64,000 nucleotides of DNA. It comes from Acheta domesticus. Its lineage: Eukaryota > Arthropoda > Insecta > Orthoptera > Gryllidae. The stretch is taken from assembly GCA_031308135.1 (NCBI GenBank), contig JAHLJT010008756.1, positions 130,942,997 to 131,006,996 on the forward strand. The letters run 5' to 3'. Position numbers and translations under genes: made by a program. The first letter of the stretch is position 1, and each line of letters begins with the position of its first letter. Under the pieces are notes generated by a model that did not search any database, was not told the origin of the DNA, and was given only the letters and a program-made list of their open reading frames with translations. Below are positions 55,190-64,000 of the stretch, in pieces.

Positions 55190-55720
55190 CTCGGCCCCGC
55201 CGCAACTCAGCCCTACTCCGCTCCCCCCTCTCCGCGCCCCGCCACCGCTGTGGCCGCCGGCGGAGCTCTGATACGCCGCCGCGCAGTATCTCGCGCCGCC
55301 GCCGCATTTGACTTTGAAATGAGCGTCCACCGCGACCGCCCTCGCTCCTAAACCTTCACGGTCTCTCCCCGCCACGCGCCCCGCCGCGCCCCGCCCCGTC
55401 CCTCCCCGCCGCGCTTCGCCCCGTGCCCCGCCGCGCCCCGCCCCTCCCCGCTCCACCGCTCCCCTCCTCGCCCCGCTCCGCCGCGCCCCTCCCGCCCCAT
55501 TCCACCCCGACCCGACGCGCCGCGCCACACTCCGCCGCGCCGCGCCGCGCCGCGCCCCGCCGCGCCCCGCCGCGCCCCGCCGCGCCCGCCGCGCCCCGCC
55601 CCGCCCCGCCCCGCCGCGCCCCGCCGGGCCCTGCCCCGCCCCGCCCCGCCCCGCCGTGCCCCGCCACACCCCGCCGTGCCCCGCCCCGCCCCGCCGCGCT
55701 CCGTCCTATCCCTTCCGGGC
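55190..55720. repeat. CpG-rich island with GCCGCGCCCC array
   Basis: The island (55190-55370) has an AT core TTTGACTTTGAAATGAGCG. The array (55370-55700) is made of short GCCCCGCC and GCCGCGCC blocks of 5-10 bp. It is extremely CpG-rich. Pro/Ala/Arg-rich and Gly/Arg-rich frames are by-products. Confidence 0.85.
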
Positions 55721-57836
55721 AGCGCGGGCTCGTTTGCTTTGAATATGTCCCTCCGTACCTGTATCCTGCGCTAACTCCTCCGCCCGCTACTTTACTCCTG
55801 GAATATAATACACCTCCTGCTTTTGACGGAATGCCTCGCAGGGAGGGAATTGTTCAGAAGTCAAATTGGGAGTGCAGGATGATGAAACAATTTCCATTTC
55901 CATTTGCCTTACTTTCCTTATAATATATAACTTTTGGTGCGTCATGTTTCACCATATGCACAGAATCCATCACGAAGTATTTATTTAATTCGTTGTGTTT
56001 TTTTTGTAGATAGTAGTTATAATTAACTGTTTATATGAAGATTGATACAGCTGTAAGATCGCAACATTTGCTACTCTACTTAAGTCTAAATATTTCATCT
56101 CTACAATTTCTTCTCAACCTGCTCAACGTTGTCGTGTCTGCGACTCTTATCCAATTAAACTAATTTTTATGTGTGCATTTAATGCTTAAGAAATAATTCC
56201 GGACCTACCTGCCGTCTGTCTACCCCGGCCTTACAAACTTCATTTTCCTACATCCCCCAACTATAGAGATATTAAAAAATGTTTTGCAGATATCTGTATA
56301 ATAGGTAATATTTTCAATTCTTTTTCCCTTTTTTCCGTTTCACAATTCCATCAAATCCAGTATGATTAATGCTTGTGTTCGTGCATCAAATCATGATAAT
56401 CCAAGTTTATAATTTCTTCCTGCCCCGATTTTGATGCAGGCTCTGTCAGCTCCGTCTATTACAATCGGTTACAAATCTGCGTTTTAACTCGCTTTTGCAT
56501 TTCCATTTTCGTTGCATTTATATGCATGTTATGGCGGTATTGAATTTATACGAGTAAACTGACTCCCATTTAACGTAACAATTCCACAAAGCTCGTCCCG
56601 CCAGATAGATGAAATTTAAGAAAAACAGATCTCATCATTATTTTATGCAGATGATTGAAATGATATATTCTAAAACAATGATTCTCAATTTTTGTATACG
56701 TATCCTATTACATTTTTAGCTTTTTATTATTCCCGTTCATAATTATTACTTAATTCCGAAATGCAACGTAATATATAAGTTTGTCGAAATAAATTTAAGA
56801 TTTTTAAATGCAACGTAAGATTTTTAAATTACAACGTAATATATGTTGATTGAATTATATTTAAGATTTTTTATGAAGAAGTATCACCTGTGAACGTTTT
56901 TAAAAATAGTGTAATGTAAATATTTTAATTTTTTTGTTAGTTTTAAGTTTTTCACAATTAAGTTTTCCAGTAAATGTTTTCTTATTGATTTGACTGTTCT
57001 TCATTATTTCCATGATTCTATCCTGGTGTATAATTGATATAAATAATAATATTATATAAATAATAATATTATATAAATAATAATAGTAGTAATATTTAAT
57101 TCCAAACAACTATTAATAACAAACAATGACAATTAACAACAAATTAATAATTAACAACTTCACCCAATATTGATTATAACTCTTTTTGATGAGTTGTGAT
57201 AATGATATTATTACGGCTTCATTAATGGGGAAACTCATGCTATAAAACCTTGTCGTCCACCTCTCCAAAAATATTATGGATACGGTAATATCAACTTCAC
57301 CTCAGTAACGCATTTATTTAATAAAACATGTAACGGTAAGTGGGATGGGTTAATAGAAAATACAAATCATTCTTCAGAAATCTTCCGAGAGCATGCTTTG
57401 GAGGAAGGCTAGACGGGTTTCTAAGTGACTAGGTCTCAATGGTGTCGAGTCCCTGTCTGTCGCAGGGAGTGATCCTACCGATCGTTTTGGAGGGGCCATC
57501 ACATATTTTTGTTAAATATTAAACATTTGTTATTATAACGTCTATTATCGTTGTAGTGTTATAATTAGCGTATACAATCCCATGTAGGGCTAAGGCCTCT
57601 TGATTTCTCAGGGAAGAGTTACTTGTGGACTTATTCATAACTAGTTCGCTGTCTGGTAATACACTTGTGGTTATGTTGAACTTCATTCGTTAAGTGACTT
57701 AGTTCACTATTCTGACTACGCTTGTTATTAACGATTTTCATTTGTATAGCTACTTTAACTAATAGTACATAGATAAGTTGTAGTGTATACGATACTCAAC
57801 AATATTATTTTTTTATATTACATAATTCTAATATAA
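55721..57836. other. AT-rich DNA, no gene seen; small AT tandem
   Basis: A 17-bp unit, TAATAATATTATATAAA, occurs about three times at 57040-57085. No domain or transposon end is recognisable elsewhere. Confidence 0.4.
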
Positions 57837-57837
57837 A

Positions 57838-57950
57838 TATTTAATCAATTTTGCCAAATATTGCCAAAACATTGCCAAAAAACAGCCAAAAAACTGCCAA
57901 AAAATATTGCCAAAAATTTTGCCAAATATTAAATCAATTTTGACAAATAA
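57838..57950. repeat. TTGCCAAAA-type simple repeat
   Basis: About nine degenerate copies of a TTGCCAAAAA motif, bordered on both sides by ATTAAATCAATTTTG or ATTTAATCAATTTTG, which form a direct repeat. Confidence 0.7.
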
Positions 57951-57969
57951 AAAGAAAGTAACAAGGAAA

Positions 57970-58721
57970 ATTCTAGGCGTTTTCGGTTGGGGCGTGGGGG
58001 GGCCCCCTGCCCCCCCCCCCCTGGCTGTCGCCGTGGCAGAGCCTAGCAGGCCCTCACCGGGTCGTGCCGCGTTGCGTCGCGTCATATCTCCGCCTCCGCT
58101 AATTACAATTCCGTCATCGGGATGCGCATTAAACATACATGCAGCGCCGGCCGCAGCCCACAGGGCAGAGGGCAAAGGGCGGGGGCGGCGGCTGCCACGT
58201 GTCAGTCCTCCCCTCCCTTTCCCTCCCCCTCCTCCGCCCCTCTGGCGCCAAAAATGCGGCTTGCGACGAGGGGCGGCGTCCGCTGGTGCGCGAAGGAGGC
58301 TCCTTTTTATGGGCGCGCGGTGGCTGAGGCTGAGGCAGGTGCTGCGCAGGGCGTTTAGCTCTGGCGTCAGCGCTGTGCAGGCGGGCACGCCCACCCCGCC
58401 CCACCACACCACACCACGCCCCGCCCTGCCCCGCCACGTCCTGCCCCGCCCCGCCCCGTCCCGTCCCGCCCCGCCCCGCCCCCTCCCGCCCCGCCCCCGC
58501 CCCGCCCCGCCCCAGCCGGCCCTTGACGCATGCCTTGCCTTCGTGCGTTCGCTTCCTGGTCGACACTTCATCTCCCGCCCCCCGTTCTCCGCACAGGCTC
58601 TTGCCATCTCCTCGCTGCCACCCGTGCTAGTGCTTTAGCCCTCGAAGTCGTTTTTTCCGCTGGATTTGCTTTCTCTCTCGTCTCGCATTCACCCCGCACC
58701 CCGCCCTCCACGCCATCACCG
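57970..58721. other. CpG-rich island with short GCCCC array
   Basis: A C-run lies near 58010 and an AT core, GCTAATTACAATTCC, near 58098. An array of GCCCC/GTCCC pentamers lies at 58395-58515. Long frames on both strands lack domains. Confidence 0.6.
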
Positions 58722-58944
58722 CCACCGGGAGAGGTGGCTCAGTGCATCAGCTGATGTCACTGCTGTCCCTCTGGCCTGGAGGTCCTAGGTTCGAGTCCTG
58801 ACGGCGGCAGGATTTTCGACACTAGCTTGTCAGCTAGGTCGAATTCAGTCGCTGTCCGGAGGAGAATTCTAGCGTCCGGCTGCTCTGATCGGTAGCTTTC
58901 CATGGTGTCTCCGATCAACACCAGGCGAACGCCGGAGCTGTACC
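58722..58944 (+). mobile_element. SINE1 5' half, clearest head, cut by hexamer array
   Basis: The head has GAGGTGGCTCAGTGCATCAG at 58731-58750 (A-box region) and TAGGTTCGAGTCCTG at 58786-58800 (B box). The body runs to GCCGGAGCTGTACCCT and then breaks off into the CTCGCC array exactly there. The 3' half is absent. Confidence 0.85.
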
Positions 58945-59165
58945 CTCGCTCTCGCCCTCGCTCTCGTTCTTGCCCTCGCCTTCGCCTTCGCCCTCGACCT
59001 CAACCTCGCTCTCGCTCTCGCCCTCGCCTTCGCCCTCGCTCTCGCCCTCGCTCTCGCCTTCGCTCTCACCCTCTCTCTCGCTCTGGCTCTCGCTCTCACC
59101 CTCGCTCTCGTTCTTGCCCTTGCCTTCGCCTTCGCCTTCGCCCTCGCCCTCGCCCTTCTCCTCAC
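58945..59165. repeat. Hexamer array, CTCGCC/CTCGCT/TTCGCC
   Basis: About 37 pyrimidine-biased hexamers. It starts inside the SINE, where full copies continue CCTAACAAACGGG. Confidence 0.92.
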
Positions 59166-60240
59166 CATCTCTTATCGTCTCACATTCTCAACTTTGCAGT
59201 CAGCCTCACTCTCATCCCCACATTGCTCCTCTCCCACCCCCCACGTCCTTCTGTGCTCCATTTGCTCTCCCTCCGCGTCTGGCACTGGCAGTCCAAGGCC
59301 TTCTCCTTCCCCCGCTGAATCGCTTGTGCGACTGCATTCCACCCCGCTCGCGCCGGAGCGCCTCGGACGGAGGGACAATTCGAAGGGGCTTCGGTGAAAG
59401 GCGCCTGAGGAATGGCTTAGGGGTAACGACCCATGCGACGGTAGTTGCATCTCGGCAACTTGGAAGTGCTGATATCGCCTCTCGTGCCTCACAGAGGGAA
59501 CGTACGTACACACACACTTTCAGAGAACCTCCCACGTCGCACAAAGGGCAGAGCTGACTCAACTCGTACCTGGGAATTCCCGGGATGAGAATGCTATGCG
59601 ATTCAATTGCAGCACAGGACTGCTCTTGACATGTATGTGTATGGCCTTCCTTTTCTAACAGCATTTTGTGCGAATCCGTTAGTATCGTTACGAAGCTCTT
59701 TTACTTGAAGTTTATATCTCCAAATGTTGAAAAATCAGGTGAACCCGTGTAGTACTTGATGGAAAACTATTTTGTGACGAGATAAAGCAACATCCGTTGT
59801 GGAACATATACGCGACTGTTCCATGAATCCAATTGAACATGAATGATGAGCAAGCGGGAGTATGTGGGTGGCTGGCGGAGAGACACTTCAACTTTTATTT
59901 CATTACGTACTCTCAGAGGAGGAAGGGTATCTAACTTTCCCTTCTGCATTCGGCACATTCCCCGCCTTTGATCGCAAGTAGAGTCAAATTCATTCGAGCT
60001 GGGCGCCAGGTGTGCGTCCACTTTATCAGGGAGGTTCCCCTGGAACGCTGACGGCATTCGCCCCTTTTTCCTTCGTCGCAATTCATTACCCATTCACGAG
60101 CTGGAAGTCAATCGAAGATGGAAGGGAAGTGGAGGGGAAGTGCCTGGCCACGCCCCCGCGTTTATCGCTCGCATGCAGCGCGCGCCCGCCGCCGAGCGGC
60201 CAGTCGTAACTCGGATTGAGCGCTCTAGCCGCCTCCGTCG
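59166..60240. other. No gene seen
   Basis: C-rich to about 59300, then mixed. No domain or transposon end is recognisable. Confidence 0.4.
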
Positions 60241-60595
60241 CCCCCCGTCTCCTATCCCTTCGCCGTCACCCCCTCTTTTGTCGTCGACCCCTCCTCATAC
60301 ATCACCCCCTCCTTCCCCATCACCCTTTCCTTCCCCATCACCCCCGCCTTTTCCACCACCCCTCCTTTCCCACCAACCCCTCCTTTCCCATCATCCCCTC
60401 CTTTCCCATCACCCCTTCTTCCCCGTCACCCCCTCCTTTCTCATCACCCCCCTCCTTCCCCGTCACTCCCTCCTTCCCCGTCACCCCGTCCTCCCTCATC
60501 ATCCCCTCCTTCCCCATCACCCCCTCCTTCCTCATCATTTCCTCTTTCCCCATCATTTCCTCTTTCCCCATCATTTCCTCTTTCCCTCCGATTAA
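60241..60595. repeat. C-rich array of CCCCTCCTTTCCCATCA units
   Basis: Units of 15-18 bp with variants CCCCGTCACCCCCTCC and TTTCCTCTTTCCCCATCA; the last form is repeated exactly three times at the right end. Met/Gly/Lys/Glu-rich minus frames are by-products. Confidence 0.88.
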
Positions 60596-60599
60596 CTTG

Positions 60600-61529
60600 T
60601 AGGCACGTAAATATGGTTTATAAGTTGGGATGGGCTGTATTTAATCACATTAAGCGTGTGAAGTAAGTATGTGGCCAATGATACCGAATAGTATCGGTGC
60701 TACATGTTCTTAAAAAGAGTGAAATATGTTCTTGTTTCTTTATTCAATATTTAGTGATAAATAGCAATTTTCAAAGTACGGACGTGATGAAGCTTTTTCT
60801 CATCCGCAACATGTTTCAAATTGATTCGTTGAGTTTTCGTTTGACGTGTATCATGATAAAATTCTAAACGTTTGTCCTATTACTTTTTTTGAGTTTGATG
60901 TTCTATAAAATATTATGTGTTAAATTTGAACCAACTGACCATTGAAACATTAACATTTGACTTATTTGTAAAAACCTCATAAAATACCTTTTCTGAACAA
61001 TTCCAAACAAAAATGCCATTCACCGCACGAGTCATATTGACAAAATACAATTGAACTCCAGGGAAATTAGTTAAAAAGAACTGGTTTAGAACAGCTTTGG
61101 CTCAGACAATTTATTTAGGCTGGTCACATCCTCTCTATGCATTCTTCTAAGTAGCCCCAGAGCACATTACTTACGAATGTGTAGCATAGCACCTGATGGA
61201 ATTATTTATCAGTGCCTGTCTCAATTTTGAGACTCTTCGCGCTGGGGATTATGTTGGGATATTCATACTAAGCATTTTGAATCCTCTCCCTCGTACATCG
61301 AATTTGTAGACGTGTTTACGAGCCGATAGCTACTAGTAAACAGAGAAGAGGAGAAGGAAGGTGGTACGTGAGTAATGAAGAGGCTTCGGAAATTTCTCTG
61401 AGAACCCGACATTTACAGTCCCTGGTGCAGTGCAACAGGACTGCTCTCTCTCGGGCAACGGCTGTTTGCAGGTCACGGAAGTGGATCGCTGCTTGTCGAG
61501 TCAACCGACGGAGGAAGAGGGTAGGAAGG
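60600..61529. other. AT-rich DNA, no gene seen
   Basis: No domain, array or transposon end is recognisable. Confidence 0.4.
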
Positions 61530-62074
61530 CGCTCGATCGACTTAGCTCAGGACTTCATCTGCTTTGCCTTTGCAAAGCCTCTGACCGGAAGGTCCTAGAG
61601 TTCGAGTCCCGACGGTGGCAGGATTTTCGACGCAATCACTAGATCGAATTCAGCCGCTGTCTGCAGGGTAATTCTAGCGGCCGGCTGCTGTGATCGGTAG
61701 TTTTCCATGATTTCTCCTATCAATACCTGCCGAATGCCGGAGCAATACCATAACAAACGGGCTACGGATCGCGTACGATCTTTCTCTTCTCTATCCATAA
61801 ACCTTGCGAGCAAAAACACATCCACTACACTATCACACTTGTCTGGAGACCAGTCGGGAAACTTTGAGCGTCCCACACAGGAGCATTGCCCCGCTGGTGG
61901 AAGATACCTGGTTGGGAAAACCCAGCAATCCGACCTGTAGTTCGACGCCGTATCTCACCATCCAGCAGGGGACCATCATCGCAACCTCCCCCTGATAAAA
62001 AAACATGTACTACTTTCGTGGGCCTAATGACCCATCGCAGATGACGCCCCGGAAATACGAAATAATCAATCAGG
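61530..62074 (+). mobile_element. SINE1, full-length
   Basis: The head has GACTTAGCTCAGGAC near 61540 and AGTTCGAGTCCCGACGG near 61599. All body blocks follow in order, including ATTCTAGCGGCCGGCTGC and TCACCATCCAGCAGG. The tail is ATACGAAATAATCAATCAGG. Confidence 0.82.
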
Positions 62075-62181
62075 AAGACGCTCGAACGCGGTCGGCTCTA
62101 GTCTCGTAAAAAGCAAGTGTACAGTCCAGAACAACGAGCCCACCACAACCACCACACACCACAACCACCCACAGCCCGGAC

Positions 62182-62601
62182 GCATGATTTGAATTTGCAC
62201 TAGACTTGTGAATGAAGCTCCTTTAGAGTTGGCCTCACTTGGTAACAAAATAGCGGATTCTCACTCAAAATATTAATTTTGAGAAAAAATGTGTAAAATT
62301 ATAATCATTGAAATAACTACATGTTATAATGAGGCAATATATATGTAACCCTTGCCTAATCTACATTTATGTTTACAAAACGGCAAAATTCAGATACAAA
62401 CTCATTTATACGTCATTAAACCTTGACAAACAACACAAAAATGCCCGTTCTCACAAGTGCTGCGCCTCAACAGGTCGGATTTTTTTTTTTTTCGAGACGT
62501 GTTATCAGCTGACACTTCAGTTTGCGGCGCCGCCATCACTGACCAATGAGAGAACTATAGAGAAACCTCATTCACAAATCTAGTGCAAATTCAAATCATG
62601 C
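62182..62601. mobile_element. Long-TIR MITE with perfect 9-bp duplication, 420 bp
   Basis: The left arm begins GCATGATTTGAATTTGCACT and continues AGACTTGTGAATGA. The right arm is its reverse complement with one change over 34 bp. The 9-mer agcccggac flanks both sides exactly (62173-62181 and 62602-62610). A 9-bp duplication with long inverted ends points to a Mutator-like element, with Merlin as the alternative. No coding capacity. Confidence 0.75.
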
Positions 62602-62610
62602 AGCCCGGAC

Positions 62611-62987
62611 GGCACCTATGCATTCGGACAGCCCCGTGGTTCAGTTGTCGGGTGCCTTCGGGCCCACAGCGCGGTGGGCGGGGCCGCAGGCGCGCTCTCG
62701 GCGTCGCCAGAAATACGGCTGGCGAACGCCGGGGCGACGTCGCCCGCCGGGCGGGGCAGGACGGGGCGGGGCGGGGCGGGGCGTTCGGATTTGCATCCTC
62801 CGAGGGAGGAAACGTATCGAGGCGAAGGGTTCCGGAGGGCCCCGCGCGCCGCCCGAGTATCTTACGTCTTCCTTTCTTGTGGCTTTCCCGCAGGTCGCTA
62901 CACAACTCTCTTTAATCGAGCGCCGCCGCCCCCGCCGCCGCCGTCTCCCGCTCAATCTCATTGCGGCGCGGCGCGCCGCCGCTTCGC
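62611..62987. other. CpG-rich island
   Basis: CpG-rich, with a GGGGCGGGGCGGGGCGGGGC run near 62765. Open frames on both strands lack domains. Confidence 0.45.
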
Positions 62988-62995
62988 CTTCCCAC

Positions 62996-63919
62996 TAGGG
63001 ATGCGACAGCCATGTTGATGTTTGCGAAACATCGGAGTTTCTGTAAAAATACAGACGTTTTAAACATCAATGTTTGTATAAAAATATATACGTTTTAAAC
63101 ATCGTTTTTTTTATAAGAATGTCGATGTTATATACACATCAATGTACTAAACATCGATGTTCCTAAAAAATGTCAATATTTTAAACATGGATGTTTCTAT
63201 AAAAGTATAAATGTTTTAAACAATGATGTGTCTATAAAAATATAGATGTTTTAAATACTGATGTTTCTATAAAAATATATAAGTTTTAAACATCGTTTTT
63301 TATAATAATGTCGATGTTATAAACATCGATGTACTAAACATCGGTGTTCCTAAAAATGTCGATATTTTAAATATGGATGTTTCTATAAAAGTATAAATGT
63401 TTTAAACATTCATGTTTCTAGGAAAATATCGACGTTTTAAACATCAATGTTTCTATAAAAATAGCAATATTTTGAACATGTATTGAAGCCGATGTTTTTT
63501 AAACCGATCTTTTTAGGTTTCCGATGTTTGTTCGTGAATAAAAATGCTCGTAATCACAACGTATCACGTAATATGAAAGAGTAACTGTTGGCACCATTGG
63601 GTTCGTGATCGAACAAAACAAACGCGGTTCGTAAATCCTTTGAGCAGACTACTATCCGTTGTCCGAGATAATTTTAATGCCCTGGTATTTCCTTAATTTT
63701 TTCACGTATTTCGCAATGGGAAAAGCGTTTTTACTTTGCTTTCAAATAAATTGAAATTATAAATTAATGTGCACGGCAATTGTTAAATTATATTTTGTTG
63801 CACACTAATTTTAATGTTAAGAACAACGTTTAAAACTTCGACGGTTTTTGTACGATGCATTTTTAACGTCGGTTTTTTTAATTTTGAACCTCGCTTTCGT
63901 TGTCGATGCCGCATCTCTA
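62996..63919. mobile_element. Non-autonomous hAT (hAT-C copy 2), 924 bp
   Basis: The ends are TAGGGATGCGACA and, inverted, TAGAGATGCGGCA. The 8-mer cttcccac flanks both sides exactly (62988-62995 and 63920-63927). The left half is an internal tandem of about 35-bp units around TTTCTATAAAAATAT and GTTTTAAACATC. The right half matches the copy at 44793-45814 without such expansion. No transposase is visible. Confidence 0.85.
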
Positions 63920-64000
63920 CTTCCCACCCGCTGGCGCGGCGCTGGCGGGCTCTGCTTGCGATCCACCTCGGGTTTAACCTGAGACCTTCTTAATACCGAA

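Noticed and set aside
58731..58800. A tRNA gene
   Set aside because: A- and B-box matches are good, but the sequence cannot be read as a full cloverleaf and is shared with other SINE1 heads.

Overview
This is a window of eukaryotic, animal nuclear DNA, most likely from an arthropod and probably an insect. The clues are a CR1-like LINE with an esterase ORF1, jockey-type LINE fragments, several hAT-type elements and a tRNA-derived SINE family. There is no prokaryotic gene organisation, and I cannot name the species. I see no complete host gene. The only host-like coding signal is a candidate 5' exon at 52265-52527.

Layout. 0.7-2.8 kb: a SINE copy, a jockey-type reverse transcriptase fragment and hAT-like ends. 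2.7-6.3 kb: four units of about 0.85 kb in tandem, each made of a hAT right end, a 465-466 bp GC-rich block and a 19-bp minisatellite. 7.1-9.5 kb: a non-autonomous hAT, a Harbinger-like MITE and a SINE inserted inside another SINE. 9.8-13.1 kb: a 35-bp minisatellite and CT, GTG and TA simple repeats. 15.0-15.3 kb: a MITE beside a second tRNA-derived SINE head. 17.5-21.6 kb, minus strand: a nearly intact non-LTR retrotransposon with an SGNH-esterase ORF1 and an endonuclease/reverse-transcriptase ORF2. 25.7-63 kb: AT-rich DNA with no recognisable genes, broken every few kb by CpG-rich islands. Most islands carry their own 12-43 bp tandem array. SINE copies and small DNA transposons are scattered between them, several with exact target-site duplications.

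How the parts relate. The LINE is the only near-autonomous machinery present. ORF1 and ORF2 lie in the same frame and are separated by one TAG followed by CAA CTA, which fits the UAG-CAR-YYA leaky-stop context known from tobamoviruses. No in-frame ATG precedes the conserved start of the endonuclease. ORF2 has two one-base frameshifts, both in A-runs. A LINE of some kind presumably mobilised the SINEs, but the link to this LINE is not shown. The DNA transposons are all non-autonomous here. The GC-rich arrays create many long open frames on both strands, and I regard these as non-coding.
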